Position numbers and translations under genes: made by a program. Under the pieces are notes generated by a model, which ran no database searches, was not told where the DNA came from, and saw only the letters and a program-made list of their open reading frames with translations. Of a stretch of DNA of 13,785 nt, positions 1 to 7,176 are shown piece by piece (within the stretch, counting starts at the first letter, position 1; the number at the start of each line of letters is the position of its first letter). Source of the DNA: F1-60-MAGs149 sp037133215 (GTDB lineage: Bacteria > Actinomycetota > Thermoleophilia > Gaiellales > F1-60-MAGs149); contig JBAXOM010000054.1 of NCBI GenBank assembly GCA_037133215.1, positions 1 through 13,785 of the forward strand, given 5' to 3'.

Positions 1-1350
1 CACTCCGTTGCTGAGCGCAGTTCGGCACGCCCACATACCCCGCGCCCTTTCGGGTCCCATGGTGAGTTCATAATGCTGGTCGCCCCAGTACCAAATGTGG
101 TTGGTGAAGATATTGGCGCACAATCCCAAACGGCCCATCCGCCGATACTGAGCAGCGGTAGTGGTTTGCGAGTGCTGCACCACGTGGCGATGGTCGAGCC
201 AGGCATCGGTGCGAAGAACTTCTTCGACTGCATTGAGAAACACCTCGACCGCTCCATTGCCATTGCAGTGCACATGCACGTTGAGTTTCTGGGCATGGAA
301 AGCGCGGAGTGCGTCGACGAGATCCTCGGGAGTGTTGAGCAACAGCCCATGGTCGTCGCCTGTGTAATACCCAGGGGGCAGCATGACTGCGGTCCAACCT
401 TGGATCGATCCATCAAGGACCAGCTTGATCCCTTGATTACGCAACTTGAGAGAACTGTGGTTGTCGCGCAGGTCTACGGCCACCTTCGCTACCGCCGGAT
501 AGTCACCAGTTGATCCCGGCATCGCTGGCACGTTGTACATCACCATTCGGGCAGGGAACTCATCGCTATTGATGATCTGCTCCCACGGCTCGCGAGCGTG
601 GGGCATCAGCAAGAAAACGCCGACGAGTTCGGTCGAGGTGGTCACCCCGGCGTTACGGCACATCTCGCCATGGATCATCACCACACCGGGTCCACTGGCC
701 TTCGCCATCAACGTGCCCATTGCGTAGGTCGCAAGGCTCATCGCCGGCGCTTCTTGCAGTTCGCCGTTCGGCTCGCCATCGGAGTCGCGCCCCACGCCTG
801 GGGTGACTGAATCGCGGGTGATGCCTTCGGCCGCGAGCAGCGCCGAGTTCACGGTGGCAAGGTGGCCGCTGGCATGACGGATGAAGATTGGCCGAGTGGC
901 CGAAACCTCATCGAGAAGCCGCTTATCGAGACGTTCTTCGTTGGGGAAGAAGATGGGGTCGAAACCGTTTGCCAACAGCTGCTCACCCTCGGGCAGTTGT
1001 GCATCGATCGCGCGCAACTTTGCCACGAGTGCTTCGTAGGTCTGGATCGGCTCAGTGAGTGTGCCGTCGGCTAGCGGATACGGGTAATAGCCGAGATACG
1101 GCACCATCGCCGCAAGCGCGTCCATGGTGTGACCATGCGCCTCGACGAAGCCCGGGACGAGCACCTTGTCGGCGAATCGATCATCGACTTCGTGCTCGCC
1201 CCAACTCGCGCACTCCTCGAAACTGCCGACTGCAATGATCATGCCGTCGCGCACAGCAACTGCCGTGGCCTCCGGATTCGCAGGGTTCATCGTGACGATA
1301 TTGCGCGCAGTGAAGATGGTGTTGCTCACGAGGCGATTGTAAACATTCAT
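1..1350 (-). CDS. YtcJ-type amidohydrolase (amidohydrolase family 3), 3' end outside the window
   Basis: This reading frame stays open to the left edge and gives 450 codons; YtcJ-like proteins are usually about 530-560 residues, so roughly the last 90 are missing. Members are cytosolic metal-dependent hydrolases acting on amide, N-formyl or similar bonds; the substrate here cannot be read. Seen: PGFVEAHGH (metal ligands H72 and H74), RHASGHLATVNSALL near 158-172 (the family's H.S..NS..L signature), GEPNGELQEAP near 192-202, KLVLDGSIQGWTA, NVHVHCNGNGA with H359 and H361, and RHVVQHSQ near 388-395. The ATG at 1350 is the longest in-frame start; a GTG at 1329 is an alternative, and neither has a convincing Shine-Dalgarno sequence. 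It is the last visible gene of the minus-strand catabolic operon, 90 bases after the dehydrogenase. Family assignment is firm, start and substrate are not. Confidence 0.85.
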   Translation of the reverse strand, partial: MNVYNRLVSNTIFTARNIVTMNPANPEATAVAVRDGMIIAVGSFEECASWGEHEVDDRFADKVLVPGFVEAHGHTMDALAAMVPYLGYYPYPLADGTLTEPIQTYEALVAKLRAIDAQLPEGEQLLANGFDPIFFPNEERLDKRLLDEVSATRPIFIRHASGHLATVNSALLAAEGITRDSVTPGVGRDSDGEPNGELQEAPAMSLATYAMGTLMAKASGPGVVMIHGEMCRNAGVTTSTELVGVFLLMPHAREPWEQIINSDEFPARMVMYNVPAMPGSTGDYPAVAKVAVDLRDNHSSLKLRNQGIKLVLDGSIQGWTAVMLPPGYYTGDDHGLLLNTPEDLVDALRAFHAQKLNVHVHCNGNGAVEVFLNAVEEVLRTDAWLDHRHVVQHSQTTTAAQYRRMGRLGLCANIFTNHIWYWGDQHYELTMGPERARGMWACRTALSNGV

Positions 1351-1440
1351 GCGACATCGAGATTTGTCGGACGAAGCGATATCTCACCGACCAAACATCC
1401 GCGATCAACGCCGCTCGGGTCGCGCCCGCAGGAGCCACCG

Positions 1441-2415
1441 TCAGTGCGCGGGCGGGGTCTGCGCTGTCGGTGGAGCAACCACGCGCACCGGCGTACCGGC
1501 CTGCCACATAAGGATGTCCTCAACAATGTGCTCGAAAAAGATCTCGTAGCACTGGTCGACCACATAGCCCGTATGTGGAGTCAGCACGGTGTTGGGCAGT
1601 GATCGCAGCGGGTCGGCGACAGCGAGGGGTTCGAGGTCGTAGACGTCGAGGCCGGCACCGGCGATGGTGCCATTACGTAGCGCGTCGATGAGCGCATCAC
1701 GATCGATCAGCGGCCCGCGTGACGTGTTGACGATGACAGCCGAGCGCTTCATCCGGGCGAAGTCAGCGGCGCCGACGATCCCCCGGCTGCGCTCGCTCAG
1801 TTGGTAGTGCACCGACACCACGTCTGAGGTCGACAGAAGCTCGTCCTTGCTGACCGGGCGCACACCGACGGCCTCGGCCTTCTCGGGCGAGAGGTTCTGG
1901 CTCCATGCGACGACATCCATGCCGAAAGCGAGGCCCACTGCAGCGACTCGCGCGCCAATGTTCCCGAGGCCAACCAAGCCGAGGCGGCTGCCCGCAAGTC
2001 CAGTACCCATACGGGTTTGCCATCCACCGCTTCGCATCGTGGCGTCGTCGGCTGCGATGTGTCGCGTCACGGCGTGAATCAGACCCCAAGTGAGCTCCGA
2101 CGTTGGGGTGATGATCCCGCTCGTGCCGCACACGGTGATGCCACGCGCCGAAGCCGCAGCGATATCAATCACAGCATTCGAGAGCCCGGTCGTGACGACG
2201 AGTTCGACTCCGGTCAAGCGATCGAACAAAGACGCAGGCATCCGCGTGCGCTCGCGCATCGCCACGACAACCTGCGCGCCAGCGAGCTTCTCGGCCAAGC
2301 TGGCCTCGTCAGCTATGTGCTCGGGCAGCGAGACAAGATCAAGATCAGGTATGCCACTCCATTCACCAAACTGGCGGGCGGCATTCTGATAGTCATCAAG
2401 GACGACGACTCGCAT
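1441..2415 (-). CDS. D-2-hydroxyacid dehydrogenase, NAD(P)-dependent
   Basis: 324 residues, the normal size for the D-isomer-specific 2-hydroxyacid dehydrogenase family, which interconverts 2-keto acids and D-2-hydroxy acids in the cytosol. Seen: substrate-binding half at about 1-100, Rossmann half from about 105 to 290 with GLGNIG at 149-154, then the catalytic triad in its usual settings: R233 in NTSRGPLID, E262 in GLDVYDLEP and H281 in LTPHTGY. The ATG at 2415 is chosen because AAGGAG lies 7 bases upstream and the family's N-terminal strand (MRVVVLDDY) begins there; the frame stays open 73 codons further upstream, but that part is low-complexity and Arg-rich. It follows the amidohydrolase_2 gene by 74 bases on the same strand, so probably the same operon. 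It could reduce or oxidise a 2-oxo acid released by the aldolase or amidohydrolases (inference). Confidence 0.93.
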   Translation of the reverse strand: MRVVVLDDYQNAARQFGEWSGIPDLDLVSLPEHIADEASLAEKLAGAQVVVAMRERTRMPASLFDRLTGVELVVTTGLSNAVIDIAAASARGITVCGTSGIITPTSELTWGLIHAVTRHIAADDATMRSGGWQTRMGTGLAGSRLGLVGLGNIGARVAAVGLAFGMDVVAWSQNLSPEKAEAVGVRPVSKDELLSTSDVVSVHYQLSERSRGIVGAADFARMKRSAVIVNTSRGPLIDRDALIDALRNGTIAGAGLDVYDLEPLAVADPLRSLPNTVLTPHTGYVVDQCYEIFFEHIVEDILMWQAGTPVRVVAPPTAQTPPAH

Positions 2416-2489
2416 GGTGGTACTCCTTGTGCGGCAGCCCATTGGGGCGCACGCTGTTGACGAACGATCAATCGAACGAACGAACCCGA

Positions 2490-3740
2490 TCAGAACGCGT
2501 TGGGGTCGTTCTGGATCTCGATAGGAACTGGGTGGCGGTACACGCGTGAGGCGTTCTCCCAAGTGATCTTGCGGATCGCATCGGCGGGGAGGCCGCCGAT
2601 CTCGTTGTGGATCACTTGCTGTGTGCGCGGCCACGTGCTGTCGCAGTGCGGGTAGTCCTGCTCGAGGAAAATGTGATCAGTGCCAATGACATCGCGCAGC
2701 GCGAAGGTCGATGGATCCTCGACGGCGCAGAAGTAGAAGTTACGCAAGAACACTTCGGCTGGCGTCATGTCGATACCGGCCCACGTCCCGTACATCTCAT
2801 GGTACGAAAGCATGTGATTGAGTCGATCGACGAGCGCCGGCACCCAACCAATGCCACCCTCGGAAAGCGCGATCTTGATGCCTGGGTAACGAACGGGGAT
2901 CTTCGAGTACAGCCAGTCGACAGCGGCAAACATCGCGTAACCAAAGAAGAGCACACCAGTGACATCGGGTGGGGCATCGTCGGAAGTAGACGGCGACGTA
3001 CCGGACGAACCGATGTGGAGGTTGATCACGGTGTCGGTCTCAGCGCATGCACGCATGATCGGTTCCCAGTGGCCGCTATGCATCGACGGCAGCCCCAACA
3101 TGTGTGGCGCCTCAGAGAACGTAACGGCCTTGAAGCCGCGCTCAGCGTTGCGGTAGATCTCCTGCGCGCCGATCTCGGGGTCAAGGAAATACGGCAGCTG
3201 GCAAGGGATCAGCCGGTCGGGGTGCGCACCGGACCAGGCCTCGATGTTCCAGTCGTTCCATGCCCGAACCGTCGCGAGCGCAAGTTCAGGATCCTTGGTG
3301 GACAGCTGAATGCGCTGCCCAGCGAAGCCCGGGAGAAACGATGGGAAGCACAGCGACGCATAGACACCCGACAGGTCGAGGTCGGCAATGCGAGCGTCTA
3401 CGTCCCATGCGCCGCGGCGCATATCTTCGAAGCGACTCGGCTCGAAGCTGTACTCGTTAACGGGTCGTCCAACGACGGCGTTGAAGCCGACATTGGGGAA
3501 CTCCTGACCGTCGTAGGTCCAAATGTCGGCGCCGTCGCGCCGGATCAAATTCGGTCCGCGCTCGACGAGCTTCGCTGGCATCCTGCCCACAAACGCGTCG
3601 GGCGGTTCGACGATGTGATCATCAACAGAGATAAACGTGTACAACCGTTCTTGTCGCTCGGGCTCGGGCAGGAACGTAACCTTGCCCTTTTCGGCGATAG
3701 TGAAACTGGTGTTGCTCAGCAACTTGTCTACTGAGGCCAT
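2490..3740 (-). CDS. Amidohydrolase family 2 (ACMSD/resorcylate-decarboxylase type) metal-dependent hydrolase
   Basis: 416 residues forming a single TIM-barrel amidohydrolase_2 domain. Relatives include 2-amino-3-carboxymuconate-6-semialdehyde decarboxylase and gamma-resorcylate decarboxylase, so decarboxylation of an aromatic or ring-cleavage acid is as possible as hydrolysis. Seen: the N-terminal metal motif as SVDDHIVEPPDAF (D41, H42), H242 in NLHIGSSG, ALSEGGIGWVPALVDR at 291-306, the C-terminal LEQDYPHCDSTWP with D362 and H365, and the closing ITWENASRVYR at 392-402. The usual first DxH appears as DDH, so the first metal ligand pair is not the textbook form. The ATG at 3740 has AGGAG 5 bases upstream. 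Only 8 bases separate it from the stop codon of the aldolase gene, so the two are almost certainly cotranscribed. Family is confident, reaction is unknown. Confidence 0.92.
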   Translation of the reverse strand: MASVDKLLSNTSFTIAEKGKVTFLPEPERQERLYTFISVDDHIVEPPDAFVGRMPAKLVERGPNLIRRDGADIWTYDGQEFPNVGFNAVVGRPVNEYSFEPSRFEDMRRGAWDVDARIADLDLSGVYASLCFPSFLPGFAGQRIQLSTKDPELALATVRAWNDWNIEAWSGAHPDRLIPCQLPYFLDPEIGAQEIYRNAERGFKAVTFSEAPHMLGLPSMHSGHWEPIMRACAETDTVINLHIGSSGTSPSTSDDAPPDVTGVLFFGYAMFAAVDWLYSKIPVRYPGIKIALSEGGIGWVPALVDRLNHMLSYHEMYGTWAGIDMTPAEVFLRNFYFCAVEDPSTFALRDVIGTDHIFLEQDYPHCDSTWPRTQQVIHNEIGGLPADAIRKITWENASRVYRHPVPIEIQNDPNAF

Positions 3741-3748
3741 AGGAGCTC

Positions 3749-4540
3749 CTACTCGAGTACTTCGGGGTATTCACGGATCATCGAGCGCACTTCGCCTGCC
3801 CAGAAGACCGCCGATCCACGCTCGAGCATCGACTTCTTCATTCCGACCCGGATCCCGGCGTCGATCTCGAGCGGTGCAAGACGCAGCAGCGCTACGTCGT
3901 ATGCGAGTCGACACATGCGGTCGATGCTTGCCGACTTGAAGGTGGCCTCTTCAATGGTTGGAGCCGTCACGATCACGCCGTGGTTCGCGAGCAGGATGAC
4001 CGACGCGTCGCCAATTCGGGCAGCCAGCTCGGCCCCTAGCTGCGCATCGTCAATCTCGCCGGTGTACTCCTCGATGAGCAGCAGATCGCCATCAAACATG
4101 GCGTCGTTCTGGTGCAGTACCTCAGGAAGTAGCCCTACGGCAGCGAGCACGGTCGCCCAGTACGGATGATTATGAACAACAACCTTCGCGTCTGGCCGTC
4201 GACGATGGAGTTCGGTGTGAATATGGATCGCCGGGGTTACGTCCCAGCGACCCTCGAGGACCTTGCCATCCGTGTCGACGACACAGATGTCGGAGGCACT
4301 CATTTCGTCCCACCACAGACCCCACGGGTTGACGTACATCGACTCGTCATCGCGCGACACCGTGATGTGACCAGCGATGTTTTGGCTAAAGCCGCGCTTG
4401 GCGAGGATCCGAAATGCACAGGCGAGCGATTGCTCGGGCGACAGGTCGACGCCGATCGCAGGGGTGAGCCTCGGAGCCCATACGGCGAGGCCGCCGTCAC
4501 GCGGGGTATTGGATGACAGACCGGTATTGGTACTTGACAC
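3749..4540 (-). CDS. Class II aldolase/adducin family protein, first gene of the catabolic operon
   Basis: 263 residues, a single class II aldolase/adducin domain. Family members use a divalent metal held by three histidines to cleave or form a C-C bond (fuculose- or ribulose-phosphate aldolases) or to decarboxylate (3,4-dihydroxyphthalate decarboxylases belong here). Seen: GHITVSR near 57-63, IHIHTELHRRRPD with H106, H108 and E110, VVHNHPYW with metal ligands H123 and H125, and LLANHGVIV with the third ligand H187. The start is GTG at 4540, preceded by AAGGGGG about 4 bases away; the first 20 or so residues are a low-complexity leader. A promoter with an operator-like dyad on its -10 lies just upstream, facing a divergent GntR regulator. 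Since no phosphosugar enzymes surround it, a decarboxylase or aldolase acting on a non-sugar acid is possible (inference). Confidence 0.92.
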   Translation of the reverse strand: MSSTNTGLSSNTPRDGGLAVWAPRLTPAIGVDLSPEQSLACAFRILAKRGFSQNIAGHITVSRDDESMYVNPWGLWWDEMSASDICVVDTDGKVLEGRWDVTPAIHIHTELHRRRPDAKVVVHNHPYWATVLAAVGLLPEVLHQNDAMFDGDLLLIEEYTGEIDDAQLGAELAARIGDASVILLANHGVIVTAPTIEEATFKSASIDRMCRLAYDVALLRLAPLEIDAGIRVGMKKSMLERGSAVFWAGEVRSMIREYPEVLE

Positions 4541-4553
4541 AAGTCCCCCTTCT

Positions 4554-4568
4554 TTCTAAACAATAGAC
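4554..4568 (-). promoter_or_regulatory. Operator-like dyad, site A (aldolase operon promoter)
   Basis: Read toward the aldolase gene this is GTCTATTGTTTAGAA. It has TCTA/TAGA arms around a 5-base spacer and contains the presumed -10 hexamer TATTGT. It matches site B upstream of the SnoaL-like gene at 11 of 13 core positions and site D upstream of the transporter operon at 11 of 13. I infer a binding site for the adjacent FadR-type regulator, where binding would block the aldolase promoter. Confidence 0.6.
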
Positions 4569-4589
4569 GTACGGCGCCCCAGCTCGCAA
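4560..4589 (-). promoter_or_regulatory. Candidate promoter of the aldolase/amidohydrolase operon
   Basis: On the minus strand TTGCGA (4589-4584) and TATTGT (4565-4560) are separated by 18 bases; each matches the sigma-70-type consensus at four of six positions. A start about 7 bases further on would give a leader of roughly 13 bases before the GTG at 4540, enough for the GGGGG ribosome-binding sequence. The -10 lies inside dyad site A. Predicted by eye only. Confidence 0.45.
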
Positions 4590-4593
4590 GCGC

Positions 4594-4605
4594 TATCATC
4601 GTCCC
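4594..4605 (+). promoter_or_regulatory. Candidate -10 for leaderless transcription of the GntR regulator
   Basis: TATCAT at 4594-4599 is followed by only 6 bases before the GTG at 4606, so transcription should begin at or next to the start codon. No Shine-Dalgarno sequence precedes the GTG. Leaderless mRNAs with exactly this spacing are common in actinobacteria. No clear -35 is seen. Dyad site A is centred about 45 bases upstream of this start. Confidence 0.45.
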
Positions 4606-5376
4606 GTGTCAGAACGGAGCTTTCACCGACTCGCCGAAGTAGTAGCCGATCATTTGAGGGCGCGGATCCTGTCCGGCGAACTCGAGGATGGATCACTGCT
4701 CCCCAAGGAAGAAGAACTCCGCGAGTTCTACCCCGTCAGCAAACCGACGTTCAGGGAGAGCATGCGGATCCTTGAGTCCGAAGGTCTGATCAGTGTGCGT
4801 CGCGGCAACGTCGGAGGCGCAATCGTGCACCGCCCTACCGCTCGCCACCTTGCGTACACCCTGGGACTCGTCCTTGCCAGTGAACAAGTGACCATCGATG
4901 AGGTCGCGCTTGCGCTACGCCAGATAGAACCCGCCTGCGCCGCTATGTGTGCCGGCCGCAAGGATCGAGCTCGAACCGTAGTCCCTGAGCTGCGGCGGCT
5001 GCAGAAGCACTTCGAGGATTCAATCGAAGACCTCGTGGCGGTCGTCGGCTGGTCGCGTGAGTTTCACGAGGCTTTGGTCCGCCTGTGCGGCAACCGACCG
5101 ATGATGGTGATGGCCAGTGCCCTTGAGCGCATGTGGTCAGCACACGAACGCGGTTGGGCGTCCCACATCGCCGAATCCGATCCGGTTCGGATGGAAGAGC
5201 GCGTCGCTGCCGGTCGCGTTCACGCAACGATGATCGACATGATCGCGGCTGGCGACGCTGAGGGAGTGTCGCGGATCGCCGCCGAACACCTCGCTCACGC
5301 GCAGCGCACACCGAAGCCCAAGGATGGTCGGCGGGTCATCGATCCGGCGCTGCTTCGATTGATCCAGCCCGACTGA
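4606..5376 (+). CDS. FadR-type GntR transcriptional regulator (wHTH + FCD domain)
   Basis: 256 residues, typical for the FadR branch of the GntR family: DNA-binding, dimeric, usually repressors released by a small-molecule ligand. Seen: winged helix at about 8-76 (VADHLRARILSGELEDGSLL, SKPTFRESMRILESEGLISV, RRGNVGGAIV) and an all-helical FCD domain from about 95 to 235. FCD metal ligands H154 (in REFHEAL), H206 and H228 are present, but the Asp normally four residues before the first His is Ser150, so metal binding may be altered or absent. The GTG start follows a TATCAT box by 6 bases with no ribosome-binding site. It is divergent from the aldolase operon across 65 bases and lies between that operon and the other motif-bearing promoters, so it is the natural candidate to bind sites A, B and D. 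Its ligand is probably the imported compound or a breakdown product (inference). Confidence 0.93.
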   Translation: MSERSFHRLAEVVADHLRARILSGELEDGSLLPKEEELREFYPVSKPTFRESMRILESEGLISVRRGNVGGAIVHRPTARHLAYTLGLVLASEQVTIDEVALALRQIEPACAAMCAGRKDRARTVVPELRRLQKHFEDSIEDLVAVVGWSREFHEALVRLCGNRPMMVMASALERMWSAHERGWASHIAESDPVRMEERVAAGRVHATMIDMIAAGDAEGVSRIAAEHLAHAQRTPKPKDGRRVIDPALLRLIQPD

Positions 5377-5434
5377 GGAACCCGCACGTGTGTCCTCCAC
5401 CCGCTGGGGTCTGCTTCCTTAGCGAGGCACGTAT

Positions 5435-5449
5435 TTCTATTATCTAGAA
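5435..5449 (+). promoter_or_regulatory. Operator-like perfect dyad, site B (SnoaL-like gene promoter)
   Basis: TTCTATTATCTAGAA: perfect 5-bp arms TTCTA/TAGAA around a 5-base spacer, the most symmetrical copy of the motif shared with sites A and D. It contains TATTAT (5438-5443), a five-of-six match to a -10 hexamer; the -35 is not clear. It lies 36 bases before the ATG at 5485. Inferred operator of the FadR-type regulator encoded immediately upstream. Confidence 0.6.
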
Positions 5450-5484
5450 GATATGGTCTGCTTCGACAAACAGGGGGCCAACGA

Positions 5485-5913
5485 ATGACCTCAAGCAACG
5501 AGCTTCTCAACCACTCGCGCCGCGTTGCCGAACTGGAGATCCAAACCTCGATCGTTTGGCTGGCATCTGTCACCGACGACGGCGATCTCACCGATTACGA
5601 GGCTCTGCTCGCAACGGAAGTTGTATTCGAAAGCGCGGGGATGGCTGCCTACGGGGCTCAGGCGGTTCTTGCTGGCATGCACGACCGACGCGCCGCCGGA
5701 ACGACAGGTCCCGGTTCGAACACTCGGCATGTCGTGTCGAACATCGAAGTGGTTGTGTCCGCTACCGACAACGCGGAAGCGCGAACCGATTGGCAGTTCT
5801 TCACCAACACGCACGGGGCCAGAACGCTGGTCCTCAGTGGCAAGTACCACGATCGTTGGATCCGCACATTGGATGGCTGGCGTCTCGCGGAGCGACGCGT
5901 CGCGGTGGGATGA
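5485..5913 (+). CDS. SnoaL-like / NTF2-fold domain protein
   Basis: 142 residues forming one SnoaL_4-type NTF2-like domain: N-terminal helix (about 12-28), the TDYEALLATEVVFES segment, TRHVVSNIEVVVS at 80-92, a paired strand around TDWQFF, and the closing SGKYHDRWIRTLDGWRLAERR at 118-138, a family hallmark. Members are small cone-shaped proteins that act as cyclases, isomerases, dehydratases or hydrolases, or resemble the small subunit of ring-hydroxylating dioxygenases; no dioxygenase alpha subunit is present. H82 and D102 are plausible pocket residues, but no catalytic pair can be assigned from sequence. The ATG at 5485 follows GGGGG by 7 bases. It has its own motif-bearing promoter and is convergent with the P450. 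I infer a step on the same substrate as the P450; the reaction is unknown. Confidence 0.88.
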   Translation: MTSSNELLNHSRRVAELEIQTSIVWLASVTDDGDLTDYEALLATEVVFESAGMAAYGAQAVLAGMHDRRAAGTTGPGSNTRHVVSNIEVVVSATDNAEARTDWQFFTNTHGARTLVLSGKYHDRWIRTLDGWRLAERRVAVG

Positions 5914-5932
5914 CCGCCCCGCTGCCGCTCCG

Positions 5933-5968
5933 CGAACTTCGCTAGCCGCTAGCCGCTAGCGAAGTTCG
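5933..5968. terminator. Bidirectional hairpin between the convergent SnoaL-like and P450 genes
   Basis: Perfect 14-bp inverted repeat, arms 5933-5946 and 5955-5968, with an 8-base loop that itself contains GCTAGC. Positioned 20 bases after the SnoaL-like stop and overlapping the last codons and the TAG of the P450, so it can serve both transcripts. There is no T-tract on either side, as is common for actinobacterial terminators. The centre is three tandem copies of a 7-base unit, GCTAGCC. Confidence 0.7.
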
Positions 5969-7176
5969 AGCGTGACAGGCAACTGATCGAAGCGACGAAT
6001 GTGGGCAAACGGAACCCACTGCGGCGTTGACTCCAAATGCACAGCAGTGCATCGCGTGAGTAACAGTCGCAGTGTCTCTTGCATCTCTGCTCGTGCGAGT
6101 GCAGCACCAAGGCAGAAGTGCGCGCCATAACCGAATGTGGGCGGGCGGACGTCGACGCGTCGTACGTCGAAGGCGTCGGGATTGTCATAGCGCCGCGGAT
6201 CTCGAGATGCGCTCGGCAGGCAAGCGCCAACGGTCGTGCCGGCGTCGATGCGGTAGCCCGCGAAGTCCATGTCCACTGAAGTCATGCGCGCCGTCGACAT
6301 CGTGATCGCCTCGTAGCGCAAGATCTCTTCGACGAGGGACGGGACGAGCGACAAGTCATCGTTGACGAGTCGCATCTGATCCGGGAAGTCGGCGAGCAGC
6401 GAGAAGGAGACACCGAGTGCGCCGCGGGTCGTGTCATGGCCTGCGAACATCAGGTTCTCAATCAGGTCGACCAGTTCCTGCAGGCTCAAGCGATCGCCGG
6501 CTTCCTCCACAGTTAGGAGCTCAGACAAGAGGTCGTCACCGGGCGACGAGCGGCGCACCTTGACGAGTTCATGCACGTATGCCTCGAGTTCGACCAACGC
6601 CTGTTCCACTCGGGACCGCACTTCGGGATCGAACGCCGCTCCGAAGGCGAGACCGAGGTCGGTGGTCCAACCCTTGAAGGTCTCCCGATCCGCCTTTGGG
6701 ATCCCGAGCATCTCGGACATCACCTCGGCGGGCAACTGGTGAGCAAGCTCGCGCATCGGATCGAGGCCGCCGGTCTCGAACGCTGGCTCGAGCAGTTCTG
6801 TAGCGATCTCGGCGATACGCGGCCGCATCGATTCGATCTTGCGCGTGGTAAATGCCCGGCTCACCAGGCTGCGCAAGCGAATATGCGCTTGCCCGCTCTG
6901 CGAAAACATCAAGCGTTGCCACCACTCCCATACTGGCCCTGAACCCATCCCCATCATCGCCAGAAGGTCAGCGGCCACGAACCGAGGATCCTTGAGCAAG
7001 TGCTCGACGTCGTCGAGACGCAGTGCATAGAGCGCACCGTCAGTGGTCCGCGCGAGCGGCGCCACCTCACGCGCTTCGGTGAGCGGGGTGTAGATGTCCC
7101 GCCAGAAGGCTTCGTCGTTCATGTCGAGCACCGGCAGGTCGGCGCTCACAAGGGGCTGGATGTTCTCAGTGGTCAT
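5956..7176 (-). CDS. Cytochrome P450, translationally coupled to the ABC permease
   Basis: 406 residues, a normal soluble bacterial class I P450: a haem monooxygenase that needs a ferredoxin and ferredoxin reductase, neither of which is encoded in this window. Seen: C-helix HIRLRSLVSRAFT near 98-110, I-helix oxygen-activation motif AGHDTT at 245-250, ExxR as E284/R287 in EEILRYE, and the haem loop FGYGAHFCLG with the thiolate ligand C355. Start: ATG at 7176, with GGAG 9 bases upstream; its ATGA overlaps the permease TGA, so translation is probably coupled. The frame stays open 85 codons further upstream, but that part lies inside the permease gene and is not P450-like. Being last in a transporter operon suggests that it hydroxylates the imported compound. 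The substrate cannot be told from sequence. Confidence 0.95.
   Translation of the reverse strand: MTTENIQPLVSADLPVLDMNDEAFWRDIYTPLTEAREVAPLARTTDGALYALRLDDVEHLLKDPRFVAADLLAMMGMGSGPVWEWWQRLMFSQSGQAHIRLRSLVSRAFTTRKIESMRPRIAEIATELLEPAFETGGLDPMRELAHQLPAEVMSEMLGIPKADRETFKGWTTDLGLAFGAAFDPEVRSRVEQALVELEAYVHELVKVRRSSPGDDLLSELLTVEEAGDRLSLQELVDLIENLMFAGHDTTRGALGVSFSLLADFPDQMRLVNDDLSLVPSLVEEILRYEAITMSTARMTSVDMDFAGYRIDAGTTVGACLPSASRDPRRYDNPDAFDVRRVDVRPPTFGYGAHFCLGAALARAEMQETLRLLLTRCTAVHLESTPQWVPFAHIRRFDQLPVTLELR

Noticed and set aside
2459..2486. CGAA-type tandem repeats between the dehydrogenase and amidohydrolase_2 genes
   Set aside because: A few imperfect 4-base copies without symmetry or relation to the dyad motif; no function can be supported.
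2416..2634. 73-codon upstream extension of the dehydrogenase frame
   Set aside because: It overlaps the amidohydrolase_2 3' end and is low-complexity; the AAGGAG before ATG 2415 and the conserved N-terminal strand decide for the shorter start.
2607..3734. Long plus-strand open frame of 375 codons
   Set aside because: It lies antisense to the amidohydrolase_2 gene, whose motifs and ribosome-binding site are clear. The translation has no recognisable domain; it follows from the GC-biased codons of the opposite strand.
5941..5960. Tandem GCTAGCC units considered as a CRISPR or other repeat array
   Set aside because: Only about three 7-base copies with no spacers; better explained as the loop and inner stem of a hairpin.
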